Assembly: GCA_037355855.1 (NCBI GenBank)
Contig: CM074759.1
Coordinates: forward strand, 1,054,001-1,118,000
Direction of reading: 5' to 3'
DNA length: 64,000 bases
Origin: Pseudo-nitzschia pungens
Lineage: Eukaryota; Bacillariophyta; Bacillariophyceae; Bacillariales; Bacillariaceae
This document shows, piece by piece, positions 43,343-53,709 of this stretch. Numbering within the stretch: position 1 is the first letter of the stretch; every line of letters begins with the position of its first letter. The position numbers and the translations under genes were made by a program. The notes beneath the pieces are model-generated. The model had not been told where the DNA came from. It did not search any database and saw only the letters and a list, made by a program, of their open reading frames with translations.

Positions 43343-44817
43343 ATTTCTGAGATGAACGATGCAACAAAAACGTTAGCCCTTGCTCTCCGTTCTCCGTGAG
43401 AGGTCCCCCCTTTCTGTTAGCACCTTGGAAGGCTGCGAATCGTATGTACAACGGTTGTGCGACTTTCTGTGGAGTGCGTTACCGTGCAGAGTGTTCGAAT
43501 CCGAAAGGTTTGTTTGTGAAGCAATGGGAAACGTGAGCAGCTGCGTTTGACAGCGTCGAGCTGGGGTCATAGACAACTTTCCGCATCCGCCCTGGTAAGT
43601 TACCATGTGCCGGTACGGGTAAGGACTGGAGTGATTCGCGTCTTTCTCTTTTTTCATTTTCTGGATCTTTCTCAGTTGCTTCTCTGCACACCGCTCATAA
43701 TAATATATATAAGGTTACCGGTAACCTTACTTGTGTGTTCATATTTGGGGGTTCGAGGGGAATTGGTCCTTCCATGTGGAATCCCTCAAATTGGCAATCG
43801 TAGATCGAAGGTTGACATCCATTTCATTTTTCCTCTCCCCCAAAGTTCGTACACGTAAAATAAAACTGGCGAAGGAAAAATTTCTTATCATCATCCCTTC
43901 AACAATCGATCGACAACGTGAGTCAAAGATCAATAACAACATGATGTTGTTGATAGATGACAAGATAACACTTCATGCCATGGGTCTCTCACCAAACTTT
44001 CGTCTAGACCCTACAAGAGGCATTGTTGCATTAAAGTTCATGTCTGCGCTGTCGAAAAGAAATCCAATCGGCACCATTTCGCTGAATCCTGCTTTTACGT
44101 AGCACAGTATTATTTTCCACTGTGTATCCAATCCTCTACAAGAGGCCATGCATTATTCCCATTATTATTATTATATCATCATTATCAAACTTATTTTTAT
44201 CTTTCCACAGTGTTTTTGACGAGTGTCTGGGACACCCTTCTTGTTTTGCAAAGTGCTCTCTTTTTTGTCCAGGAATGTACTCCATGAACACAAGAACAAG
44301 TACTAGTAGCGCTCTCTGTTGCAGTATTCAGAGCAACAAGCGCAAGAAAGGAGGATTGATGAACAGCATCCCGTGCGGTTGGGGTTGATTGCACTGTGTA
44401 AATTTCACTCGTTTGTGAATGTAGAAAAAGAATGCGATCGGGAGGTGGAGTACTTTGTTGAAACTTGAGGAAGGCGTTCGAACTTCGTTGCTTTCGCAAT
44501 ATAACACCGAAGGTGGCAACTACATGATCCACTCTACACTAATTTTTGGCAATCTAATAATGGTGAATACGGAAAAAGAAAATCTGAACCAGTCGAGGAA
44601 TGTTTCTGCTGAACTGCTATGTGGTAATCGTATCCTACTGGATTGACTTCATGACAGGGTCTCTCGTGTTTCTTATCGAAGGATGGAAGGAATATTTGAC
44701 ACATATTGGAACTCAGTCTTCTCCTGTACAATCTTTCGTGGCTGTGTAGCTGTAGTAAACTTTACTAACACTTCAGGAGCGGAAGAATAACAACACCCAA
44801 TTTCCTGTTTTCTTTTT
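43343..44817. other. Intergenic region with a perfect 20-bp palindrome
   Basis: No gene supported in 1.5 kb. Holds the palindrome annotated at 43710-43729 and an ATTATTATTATTATATCATC tract near 44159-44180. Small open frames on both strands have no protein-like character. Confidence 0.4.
43710..43729. repeat. Perfect 20-bp palindrome of the dispersed GTAAGGTTAC family
   Basis: TAAGGTTACCGGTAACCTTA equals its own reverse complement. It is preceded by TAATATATA. It is the most perfect member seen of the intergenic word family (others near 58493-58513 and 58842-58857 have the same ACCGGT centre). Confidence 0.8.
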
Positions 44818-45339
44818 CTAAGCTCCAAACAACCGTTTTCTCCCTTTTTGACGTCGCCGTTTCAAGATCCTCCGTCCTCCCACGGACTGATTGCGTTTCA
44901 TGTAGCCGCATTGGCGTTTCTTTTTCAAGATGGACGGCTGATAGGTTCGTTTGACGAGCCAGACCGCCCAGGAAAGGATCGACGGCGAATTACTGCTGGA
45001 AGACGCAGCTTCCGTCGTCGTCGGAAGCAGTCCCCCGTGCAAGCCCTGTGGCAAGATCGCCGGTCGGGGAACCGTCGCAATGGACCACAGAGCAGACGCC
45101 AATTCTCGGAAGGAAAAACAACCTTGCGAACGGGGTGCCATCATCATCGTTGCGGGTGAATAGTTTGCCGTCACGGAATAGCCGCGGGCCAAGGGAGGCG
45201 CAATGCGTGCACAAGCTTGTTTGGAAACCTTAAAATTCCGGGATCCCAGCACACAACCAATGCTGGCGGCATTGAATTGCATGCCGACCAATCGGGTCAA
45301 GGGGAGAGACGATGCCACGCGTGTTTGCTGGAGCATCAT
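44818..45339 (-). CDS. Mitochondrial ribosomal protein bL34m
   Basis: A 173-residue protein; the first ATG in frame is at 45339 ([10 protein letters not shown]). The last 45 residues ([16 protein letters not shown], then [17 protein letters not shown]) match bacterial-type L34: start T-x-Q-P-S, then the Arg/Lys-rich core ending KGRKRL. The long N-terminus is Arg/Ser/Ala-rich without acidic residues up to [10 protein letters not shown], typical of a mitochondrial targeting sequence with cleavage near residues 52-55, so mitochondrial rather than plastid location is inferred (no ASAF motif). bL34 sits in the large subunit near the peptide exit region. Confidence 0.88.
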   Translation of the reverse strand: MMLQQTRVASSLPLTRLVGMQFNAASIGCVLGSRNFKVSKQACARIAPPLARGYSVTANYSPATMMMAPRSQGCFSFRELASALWSIATVPRPAILPQGLHGGLLPTTTEAASSSSNSPSILSWAVWLVKRTYQPSILKKKRQCGYMKRNQSVGGRRILKRRRQKGRKRLFGA

Positions 45340-46253
45340 GGTTTTGTTTTCTGTCACCGATGAATGCGGGAGTGCCGTAGTTCGGACGTCCTGTAGCTGC
45401 TAACGATGCGGGGCTTCCGAGAGCTGTTCTGAAATGTTTCGCCGCGATTTCCCGGGGTTGTTGCCTCTGGCGATGGTGGATCGGAATGAATCGGCGGTGC
45501 ACGTGAGCGTGTTGTCGGGAAACCGATTATCATCAAAATGTTGTTTGTTGTTGTCGAGATGTCGATTGTCGATGGTGAATGAGGATCGTTGATTGGCCTC
45601 AATTTGCTGAGGGGCTACGGGAATCTGATATTTCAACCTTTTCGTATTCATACACTATCAGTCTCTTCCGACAGAGAACGAGCTGCGCGCGCTATGATGC
45701 TAACCTTATCCATTCATCCATCCGCGAAAGAAAAAAAAATTGAGACGAGGTGATCGATCATCATCTTCTCATCTTCTTCCTTTCTCTCCCCCAGCAAAAA
45801 AAAACAGAAAAGAAAACTAACAGGCCCACCAGCAAACCGAAACCATACTGACGAATCGAATCATCTCAATCACAAAAATCATAGAAAACGCAACGCCGAC
45901 ATCAACAGTGATGGAATTCTGACGCTCGAAGCAAACGTTCACAACAGCAAACTGGCAATCAACAACTCTCGCTGTTCATCAATAGATAGTTCAGCACTTT
46001 CCATAGCAATTTCAATCTGGTGATGTTTTTTGATTCCAATTGGTAGGGTGTCAATCAACAATCGCTGTCATTTTTCGAAAGCGAAACGGAACGCAACACA
46101 ACGAACATTGATCGAATTACTGTGCTTGCAATTCGATACTCTTGTCCAATCCATTCAATAACCATACGGAATACTCCGGAACAACGGAGTTTGGCATTTG
46201 TACTTGAACCTACACAATGATAACAATAAAAACAAAGGCATACAGCAACAATC
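45340..46253. other. Divergent intergenic region
   Basis: Shared 5' region of bL34m and the large orphan gene. It contains purine runs (GAAAGAAAAAAAA, about 45725-45735, and AAAAAAAAACAGAAAAG near 45797). An 83-codon minus-strand frame (45651-45400) would lie in the bL34m leader and is not protein-like enough to call. Confidence 0.4.
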
Positions 46254-49200
46254 ATGTCACTAAGTTTGAGTCAACTGTTTCATCAATCACAGTCGCAAGC
46301 GTCACCCGTCGCAAAGACAGAAGAAGTTGACCAAGCAGAACATGTCGGAGGATGGAACCGATCAAACAACGACGAAGATCCCGCCGCACGCTACAAAACG
46401 GCTCGAGAGCCAAGGACGAGCACGAGGACGAATCGAGCGGATGACTCATCCAAAAGATCCAAACCCAGAAAGAGAAAAAGGGCGAACAAGAATGACGCGA
46501 AACAAAAACCACCGCCCAAACCCAAGCGAACCAAAGCAGAACCTTCCCATGATGCAGAGTACAGCGACGAGGGCAAAAGCAGCGAACGTGACATGATAAA
46601 AATGGAAGATGACCATGCCAATCGTGATGAAGACTACAAGGATGACGAAGGCCAAGACGAAGACGAAAACTACGAAGATAACGACGAAAGTGATGGGAAT
46701 ATCGACGTGACCAATGACGAATTTTACGAGAGCTATGCACAGAGAGCAAAGACTCTCTACAAATTCCAAAAAAAGAAGAAAAGGGTGGTCAAAGAAGAGA
46801 ATCAGCATCAGCAACAGCAAGAAGAATCGAAGGAAGAAAGTCATTCGGAGGCTTTGGGGGCCATCAATTCCGCCTTGTTCCCGCGAAGGAGTCAGAATGC
46901 GATCACCGCTGGGAATGAACGCCGTCTTGCGGGTGATTACGCGAACGACGGCGAAACTTTCTACAGCAATTCTCTCACCGGGCGCCTGCGACCCCGACAA
47001 AAACGAGTCAAAAACAAGGACTCCAAGGAAGTTACTTTCCGGCTAGAGACGCAACAAGAAGTGGCCGAGCGTGTTGAACGGATGGAGGAGTGCAAGAAGC
47101 GCTCTATAACCAAGAAGCGATGGAAGAGGCGAATCGTAAATTTTCAATTGGAAGAAGACGTTGGAAATTCTTTCCTGGCGAGAACAGAGCAATGCTTGGG
47201 AGAGAGATTGCGAGCAGACGAAAAAAAGCGTCGAATGGAAAAACGCAAGGCAAAGAAGGCGAAACTGAAAGCACGAAAAAAGGAAGAACGCAAAAAGTTG
47301 AGGGAGCTAGAGCAAAACGATGACCTTGAAGAAGACGACGAAGTTAAGGAGCAGAGCCAACTATTGGCGCAGCTCACTCAGCAGAGTGATGCAATGCCGA
47401 AAGAAGAGGACGACTCGGTTCAAGCAGACGATGCTCCGTCGTCAATGATCTTGCCGCAAGAATTGGATTACTGGGAGAGGGGGTACTCCCAACCTCAAAA
47501 ATCTTTTACATCCTACGACTTCAACCCATCGGTGAAGCAGATGGTTCAAAGGTCGTCTAAGGCAGTTCTAGAGGCTTGTAAAAACCGGATAGAAGACGGG
47601 GAGGTCGGTGAGGGCGAGGGTGAGGGTGAGACCAAGGCAACTTACTGTGGCCTCATGAGCCGTATCGATCGAGTTCAACTGTATTCACGGTATTTCTTTA
47701 CACCAAATCGAACTATGATCACGAATTCCAATGCCACATTTCGACCTGGATATCGATTGGGCCACATTTACCATATGCTGAATATGGCGGCAAGATCTTT
47801 GTGTGGCGGGGGCGGCGGTGTTGATAGTTCGATGGACGAAATTGGTTTGGAAAATAAATATCTTCGACTTATGTGTACGCGAGAAGAATACTCATCGGCA
47901 AAACGCAAAGACGACCCTTCCATCGATCCAACAATCTGTGCTAACGTGCGTACGCGAGGTTATCTCACGATAGCCTCTGAAGAGCAAGGAAAAAACATGC
48001 TACTATATCTGCAAAATTGCTGGGATGATCCCGTAAACGTTGCGAGGAATTTGGGGATTCTAGATTGTTACCAAGACTCACCGATCAAAGGAAACTTGTT
48101 GAGCAGCATCCATAGGGTTTCGAAGAATTCAAGATCAGAGGTCAAGAAATTACACAGAGTTCGATCAACCGATTGGAATCACGACAACATTGACGTAGAA
48201 CCCGATGACAATCATGACGAGGATTCGACAAATGGAACCGATGATAAAATTACTCCGGAAGCTGCAACCAGCGGTGCTCTTGCCGATACCATGACGATGG
48301 AAACTTCTCTTACAGTCGACAAGTTTAGAGCTTTGGCACCAAACGACGATCATGATGCAATTATCTGCCCCAATAATTTATACTCTCACATTGCTGGCAC
48401 AAGCCCTCCGACCCCGCATCATCCACTGGATCCGTCGTCTTGCTTGTTCGGACCTGTAGATCGCCATTCCAAATTCTACCACGGCAGCGTGAAGATGGAT
48501 TCGTCGATATACAGAGTGATGTTATCTACGTTGATGAAACGCGTAGGCAGGGCCAGAATGGTAAACAAAGAATCAGTTTCAACGAAGACTCAAAAACAAA
48601 TACTGGACCTTATCGAAGAATTTGGAGATGTCAATGAGAACAAGCTTTACCTGCGCTACACAAATTACATCCAAGATCCTTCCGATTCGGACATACCTTT
48701 GGTCGAGTTTTATCGTGGGGTTTTTGGGTATTGTTCCTTCATGGCAAACTGCTATCTCGAAATGGATCATTTGAATGCTTCCCACAACTTTCACGACTTA
48801 GACGACGGAGGTGATGAATATGACGACCTCCAACAAGTTTCGGGGATGACTTTACTCGCAGACAAGATTTGGGAATTTTGTCGGTCGAAAATCCGTCTCA
48901 ACTCCTTGATCAGATTTCCAAAATTAAGAATAACGTATGGAGTGGCTCTGATTTGCCGTAGCCTCCCCACTTCAGCGGCAGAAATTTTATCCAGACCAAT
49001 TGACAGCGATGGTTTATGTACTCCCTTGCACCTTTTCAAAGAAACTCTTGAAGAGTTGGAAAGGGAAAAATGCATTACGTGTACTTCTAAGCGACACTTT
49101 GACGACAATGGTACTATTCGCGCTGTGGAATTGGAATTTCTTTTTCATGATGCGGCAGAACTATTTCAAGAGGCGGTGAAACTCGACTCGGTGAATGTTG

Positions 49201-50378
49201 ACTACCAGCTATGGCACATAGGTTGTCTTGCATCCTGCTTACTTGTTGCTTCGGGTAACAAAATATCTGACAGTGTACATGTATATCCGTCACAAAAAAA
49301 GGATAATTTCACACAAAATGAAAGCGCCGACCATGAAGTGCGCCATCGTTTGAAAAAATATCACGAAGTCCGAATCGAGTTGTCTAGGGCCATCAGAGCT
49401 CTGTTGACGCTTGCAAAGTATCAAGACACTGCTAAAGCCCACCTTGCTGTATATTCCTTACTTGAGTGGGGACAGAGTATTGGCCTCTTAGTAGGAAACG
49501 CACTTGATAAATATTCGGATGAGATCAAAAACCTGCACGCCTTTCACTTCAGGGAGTGGGCACGGCATGATCCTTCCGTTTTCTTAAGAGAATACCAAGG
49601 TACGGAAACGAACTTGCCCAACGCTTCCCTGTATGCTCAAATGTTGGAAAATGCTCCCGAAGATATACATAATTGGAGAAAGTTCGTCCAGTGTTTGGGT
49701 CCTGTTTCCCAAAGTGATAAAGATGACAGCGAATGGTGGGGAAAGGACCGAAGTTGGTGGAGAACTAGTCTTTTACATATTTTTCCTCCAAATGAAGCGG
49801 ATCAAGCCATGGAAAATGAAGCTTCTCGTGTGGTAGAAAAAGTGCTTGCAAGTCTTGAAGACGCAAAGACAGTTTCGTCGATTCCCTCAGATTGCTTATC
49901 GGGAGCGAATGGAATGGATGGTGAAAGTGAAGCCCGCATCAATTGCGAAAGCTTTGAGTGGCTGCCAACACGAGATATCATAATCAGTCAGAACAATGAA
50001 GACGCAGCTATTCCAATAGAAGTTCGGTCGAAGTGTTATGCTGATTATCTGCCTACGAAGAAGAATAAGATGCCCGCCCCAGACAGTGCTGACTTTGATG
50101 ATGATTCATCAAATCCATTATCTTCGCCTAGAAAGCGAGGCCTTCCTGAGCTATCTTCCGCTTCGCAAGAAGTTCAGGCTTACAAGATCTTCATATTCTA
50201 TCATTTGTTTGGGCCTAATCATCCGCCACTTCGTGAACACATTTATTGCAATCTATTCCGCAGCTGTTTCGTCGACGGAAATTTCGAAGAAGTCGACGAG
50301 AACAGCGACGAGTTTCGAACATTGGTGTGGTTTGTTTCTTTGGGAATTGATTTGGTTGACTTGATGCAAGACAAATAA
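46254..50378 (+). CDS. Large 1374-residue charged protein, unknown, probably nuclear
   Basis: A single uninterrupted frame of 4.1 kb starting ATGTCACTAAGTTTG (MSLSLSQLFHQ). Residues 1-420 are extremely charged: Lys/Arg-rich stretches resembling nuclear localisation signals (KRSKPRKRKRANK, KPKRTK), Asp/Glu-rich blocks, and a predicted coiled coil (KKRRMEKRKAKKAKLKARKKEERKK, given in short form: KAKKAKLKARKKEERKK near 335-352). Residues 430-1374 look globular and mostly helical (KFYHGSVKMDSSIYRVML, HAFHFREWARHDPSVF), with more acidic linkers. No domain recognised. It lacks a signal peptide or membrane segments. The intron-free length is notable among spliced neighbours. A chromatin, transcription or ribosome-biogenesis role is only a guess from composition. 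Confidence 0.75.
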   Translation: MSLSLSQLFHQSQSQASPVAKTEEVDQAEHVGGWNRSNNDEDPAARYKTAREPRTSTRTNRADDSSKRSKPRKRKRANKNDAKQKPPPKPKRTKAEPSHDAEYSDEGKSSERDMIKMEDDHANRDEDYKDDEGQDEDENYEDNDESDGNIDVTNDEFYESYAQRAKTLYKFQKKKKRVVKEENQHQQQQEESKEESHSEALGAINSALFPRRSQNAITAGNERRLAGDYANDGETFYSNSLTGRLRPRQKRVKNKDSKEVTFRLETQQEVAERVERMEECKKRSITKKRWKRRIVNFQLEEDVGNSFLARTEQCLGERLRADEKKRRMEKRKAKKAKLKARKKEERKKLRELEQNDDLEEDDEVKEQSQLLAQLTQQSDAMPKEEDDSVQADDAPSSMILPQELDYWERGYSQPQKSFTSYDFNPSVKQMVQRSSKAVLEACKNRIEDGEVGEGEGEGETKATYCGLMSRIDRVQLYSRYFFTPNRTMITNSNATFRPGYRLGHIYHMLNMAARSLCGGGGGVDSSMDEIGLENKYLRLMCTREEYSSAKRKDDPSIDPTICANVRTRGYLTIASEEQGKNMLLYLQNCWDDPVNVARNLGILDCYQDSPIKGNLLSSIHRVSKNSRSEVKKLHRVRSTDWNHDNIDVEPDDNHDEDSTNGTDDKITPEAATSGALADTMTMETSLTVDKFRALAPNDDHDAIICPNNLYSHIAGTSPPTPHHPLDPSSCLFGPVDRHSKFYHGSVKMDSSIYRVMLSTLMKRVGRARMVNKESVSTKTQKQILDLIEEFGDVNENKLYLRYTNYIQDPSDSDIPLVEFYRGVFGYCSFMANCYLEMDHLNASHNFHDLDDGGDEYDDLQQVSGMTLLADKIWEFCRSKIRLNSLIRFPKLRITYGVALICRSLPTSAAEILSRPIDSDGLCTPLHLFKETLEELEREKCITCTSKRHFDDNGTIRAVELEFLFHDAAELFQEAVKLDSVNVDYQLWHIGCLASCLLVASGNKISDSVHVYPSQKKDNFTQNESADHEVRHRLKKYHEVRIELSRAIRALLTLAKYQDTAKAHLAVYSLLEWGQSIGLLVGNALDKYSDEIKNLHAFHFREWARHDPSVFLREYQGTETNLPNASLYAQMLENAPEDIHNWRKFVQCLGPVSQSDKDDSEWWGKDRSWWRTSLLHIFPPNEADQAMENEASRVVEKVLASLEDAKTVSSIPSDCLSGANGMDGESEARINCESFEWLPTRDIIISQNNEDAAIPIEVRSKCYADYLPTKKNKMPAPDSADFDDDSSNPLSSPRKRGLPELSSASQEVQAYKIFIFYHLFGPNHPPLREHIYCNLFRSCFVDGNFEEVDENSDEFRTLVWFVSLGIDLVDLMQDK

Positions 50379-50836
50379 TAGAACGTGATTTTTCGCATCA
50401 ACGATATGAAACAGTCGCTCCTCTCATCAACGGAATTGCGCCATGCATTTTGGTACGATGGAGACACCCGACTTGAACATAAACTTGCGTTTCATGTACG
50501 ACATTGACATGAATCATTTATACAGGTTGTCTATAAATGCCCTATTGGCATTTTTGAAGCATCCCGTTGAGCTCTGAAGCCAAGTCACGATTCCGCCTTT
50601 CTTTTCCATGAACTGTTAGGGAAAGTTGCATATGCGTTGCACGGAATACAATTGTTACCTCCACACCTACGCTGAGAGTGAGCCCAACAACAAATCATTT
50701 TATCTATACTATAGGAAATAGTATTCCCGAACCAACTATTTCGTGACAATGCGCCTGTAATAAACACACCCGTTTGAGCCAGAGCTTTTCGACATATCAT
50801 CGTTCTATGAACTTGCAATGGTTATTTCCTTTGTAT
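50379..50836. other. Convergent intergenic gap
   Basis: 3' flanks of two convergent genes; nothing else recognised. Confidence 0.35.
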
Positions 50837-51490
50837 CTAGACGGTGATGGTCTCTTCTTCTATTGGACTATATTCGGCACGTGATAGTGTACTTTGGTAG
50901 TCAAGAAACGATACCACGGCCATGTACGAATAGAAGACAAATGTGGTAACAACCTCCGCTAGATCATCTCCTAGGTCCTCGTCGTTCAGTTTCCATTTCA
51001 CCAGAAGATCTACCGCGTCCCAGCAGGAGTAGAGACAAATAATCCATTCGATCGCGAGCGCAGTCTTCGCATGGTGCGACTGGTGTTTCCAGACGTCGAA
51101 GGTATTCGAAGCAACTTCCACGAGCCACAGTCCCGAGGTCCCAAAATTGTAAGCCAGATACTCCGCGGCAGCTCCGGGACGCTCCTTTTGGCGTTTCACG
51201 GCAACAATGATATCGATCGCTAACACGATGGAAAGCAACACAACCGCGAGGTTGACAAGGAACCAAATCTTGGGCTTGGTGGAATGTCGGTCGGGCATTG
51301 TCGGGTTCTGGGAATTCTTTGCCGCTATCTGCGTTTGCAGCAACAGTTGCTGACCGGGAAATGCGTCGGGAATGATAGGAAGTCTCTTGCTGCGAGAGTT
51401 GTCACGAAGAGGACAGCAGATTTGTTCGGTTTCTGCGCAACGGTTTCGTTTGTCCTTCTTTGCAGCGTAGGAGCAGTAAGGTAACCTCAT
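50837..51490 (-). CDS. Four-helix membrane protein, unknown
   Basis: A 217-residue frame with ATG at 51490; a second candidate start, MPDRHSTKPK at 51298, would give 153 residues placed just before the first membrane helix and may be the better choice, because the first 64 residues are Cys/Arg-rich and not membrane-like. Four hydrophobic segments: IWFLVNLAVVLLSIVLAI, YLAYNFGTSGLWLVEVA, ALAIEWIICLYSCWDAV and VVTTFVFYSYMAVVSFL. The pattern resembles small tetraspan or TMEM-type proteins, but no signature was recognised. A miniature LTR element lies 43 bp upstream, within the likely promoter. Confidence 0.6.
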   Translation of the reverse strand: MRLPYCSYAAKKDKRNRCAETEQICCPLRDNSRSKRLPIIPDAFPGQQLLLQTQIAAKNSQNPTMPDRHSTKPKIWFLVNLAVVLLSIVLAIDIIVAVKRQKERPGAAAEYLAYNFGTSGLWLVEVASNTFDVWKHQSHHAKTALAIEWIICLYSCWDAVDLLVKWKLNDEDLGDDLAEVVTTFVFYSYMAVVSFLDYQSTLSRAEYSPIEEETITV

Positions 51491-51532
51491 CTTCGATCTT
51501 CGTGCAAGATCAAAGATCGAACAAGCAATAAG

Positions 51533-51626
51533 TGTGAGACTGAATCCCTAGCAACTAGTGAATAACCTCACTCTTATTGTAATACATGCGTTAATCACAT
51601 CAATAGGAGCACAACAGCATTTCGCA
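51533..51626 (+). repeat. 5' LTR of the TRIM-like element
   Basis: 94 bp, TG...CA ends, identical to 51897-51990. Preceded by the ATAAG duplication and followed at once by the primer-binding-site candidate. Confidence 0.9.
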
Positions 51627-51896
51627 GGTTATGAGCATCATCCCAACTACCAAGCTCATCACCACAACAGGTAGATAAACAAAACATCAACAGCAGACTG
51701 ATTTACTGCACCACATTCGATCGCCGGAGCTTCACACACGGAGCTTCCCGATTCCGAACCCCCTCACCGAATTTCCGCGGAACTCACCGAAAAATTCATC
51801 GACGCACCGTACTAAATCACGTAGAATCTACGCGCACGACACGTCGAAAGACACCACAAACACATAAAAAGTATCTTTCAACCCAACTCACCAAAC

Positions 51897-51990
51897 TGTG
51901 AGACTGAATCCCTAGCAACTAGTGAATAACCTCACTCTTATTGTAATACATGCGTTAATCACATCAATAGGAGCACAACAGCATTTCGCA
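51897..51990 (+). repeat. 3' LTR of the TRIM-like element
   Basis: 94 bp, identical to the 5' copy, followed by ATAAG. The preceding bases (CAACCCAACTCACCAAAC) are not purine-rich. Confidence 0.9.
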
Positions 51991-52395
51991 ATAAGTTACC
52001 GCATTACGGTAAGTTAATCTTACCGTAAGGTTTACCGCGATGAACGAAAGATTCTCACGAATGAAAAACGAAGTCATTCGTGACTAAACCGGAAATCGAG
52101 TCTATCTTCCGCGCTTTTTAGCAACGAACCACTGAGTACGAAACGTGCCTTTGAACTCCCGATCCATTCAGTCCCCAACTCATCTCTCCACTCCCCGCAA
52201 TCCTTTATCCATTATCCATCATCCGTCGGCCATCACCTTCGGTACCCGTACGGTAGATATCGAGCACCCGGAGTTCTTGACTTTTGTAATGGCTAAGGCT
52301 TACTTTTGAAATCCATCGCACTGGCTGTTGACTCTTGATTTCGTGCGGAACCGATAGCCAAATTCAGTGAATACGTACAAATCACTTTTAACACC

Positions 52396-53659
52396 ATGAC
52401 CAAAACCGCAGTTGACGGGCCGTGTTCCGCGGATTCCATTCAGAATCTTCCGGTTCCCGATCTATCTCATCATGGAAACTACAAGCCCAACAAAAATGGG
52501 GATACAATTGTCCTTGGAATCGAAGGATCTGCGAACAAGGTAGGCGTGGGAGTGTTGAAGTATTCTCCGTCGAAACCCAAGCAAAATGGTGACAGCGGTA
52601 GCAGCACGGAAGACGAACAAGCATATTACCACATTCTATCAAATCCACGGAAAACGTACATCGCACCGACCGGACAGGGTTTTCTCCCGAAGCAAACTGC
52701 TACGCATCATCAGAACCATATCGTGGGGTTGGTTCGTGCAGCTCTGCTGGAGGCATTTCCGCTCGAGGAGCATCCAGAAAAATTGATATCCGCCAGTGAG
52801 TGAAGACACGAGAAGTACTGTGCCCCTTCACAATTTGCGGTGTTGTGGATTTCTGACACCTTGCTGTGCCTGTCGCATCTCTCCAGTTTGTTTCACGAAA
52901 GGACCTGGCATGGGCGGGCCTCTGCAATCTTGTGCGATCTGCGCTCGCACACTGTCGTTGCTCTGGAATGTCCCGCTGGTGGGCGTCAACCACTGTGTCG
53001 GCCACATCGAAATGGGACGACTGGCTACGGGGGCATCGAACCCGGTCGTTTTGTACGTGAGTGGAGGGAACACGCAGGTCATCGCCTACTCCAACCAACG
53101 CTACCGCATTTTTGGAGAAACAATCGACATTGCGATAGGAAATTGCTTGGACCGATTCGCGAGGGTCATCGGTTTATCAAACGATCCATCGCCTGGATAC
53201 AATATCGAACAAGAAGCGAAGAAGGGCACGAAATACATTCCGTTGCCGTATGTGGTAAAGGGCATGGATGTGAGTTTTTCTGGTATTTTGACAAAGGTAG
53301 CAGAGCTGGCCAAGACGGAACGAAAAGAAGACCTGTGCTTTTCTTTGCAAGAAACTCTATTCGCCATGTTGGTAGAGACAACGGAACGGGCAATGGCGCA
53401 TACCGGACAGAAACAAGTGTTGATTGTGGGAGGGGTGGGATGCAACAAACGTCTGCAAGAAATGATGCGTCAGATGGTGGAAGAACGAGGCGGCGGCGTG
53501 AGCGCTATGGATCATAGATATTGCATTGACAATGGTGCTATGATTGCTCAAGCCGGAATATTTGCACTTCAATTCGGAGTAACAACACCAATGGAAGACA
53601 GTTGGTGCACTCAACGATATCGAACGGACCAGATGAAAGCCATATGGCGGGCTCCGTAA
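52396..53659 (+). CDS. OSGEP: Kae1/OSGEP, KEOPS tRNA N6-threonylcarbamoyladenosine transferase
   Basis: Exons 52396-52795 and 52887-53659 (390 residues); intron GCCA|GTGAGT...CTCCAG|TT (91 bp, phase 1), giving [12 protein letters not shown] across the junction. Hallmarks: [10 protein letters not shown] at the start, iron/zinc-binding His pair [46 protein letters not shown] and [12 protein letters not shown]. It is close to animal OSGEP throughout, so this is the cytosolic/nuclear KEOPS catalytic subunit rather than the organellar Qri7 type. It transfers the threonylcarbamoyl group to A37 of ANN-decoding tRNAs. The N-terminus is about 30 residues longer than usual and hydrophilic. The gene is convergent with the RibD-type gene, with only 50 bp between stops. 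Confidence 0.95.
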
Positions 53660-53709
53660 TCGACGACACACTGCGTTCAAAACTGAATATGATTGTTTTA
53701 TTCAAAAAA

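Larger units (their letters stand above)
51533..51990 (+). mobile_element. Miniature LTR retroelement (TRIM-like), non-autonomous
   Basis: Two 94-bp direct repeats with no difference that I can see flank a 270-bp non-coding interior. Each repeat starts TGTGAGACTG and ends TTTCGCA, so it has the TG...CA ends of an LTR. The element is bounded on both sides by ATAAG (51528-51532 and 51991-51995), a 5-bp target-site duplication. Directly after the 5' LTR lies GGTTATGAGC (51627-51636), complementary to the anticodon loop and stem of initiator-type tRNA-Met (GCTCATAACC). Copia of Drosophila is known to prime from such an internal half-tRNA. No clear polypurine tract precedes the 3' LTR and no gag/pol frame exists, so mobilisation would need a Ty1/copia-type partner. 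Identical LTRs suggest recent insertion. Confidence 0.9.
51491..52395. other. Divergent intergenic region holding a TRIM element
   Basis: Apart from the element at 51533-51990, the stretch carries CGGTAAGTTAATCTTACCG palindrome-family words (about 52005-52025) and the presumed promoter of the Kae1 gene. No coding frame. Confidence 0.5.

Noticed and set aside
44197..44532. 111-codon minus-strand frame
   Set aside because: Ser/Thr-rich without motifs; both strands open by chance.
45400..45651. 83-codon minus-strand frame upstream of bL34m
   Set aside because: Low-complexity Asn/Arg-rich; more likely leader sequence.
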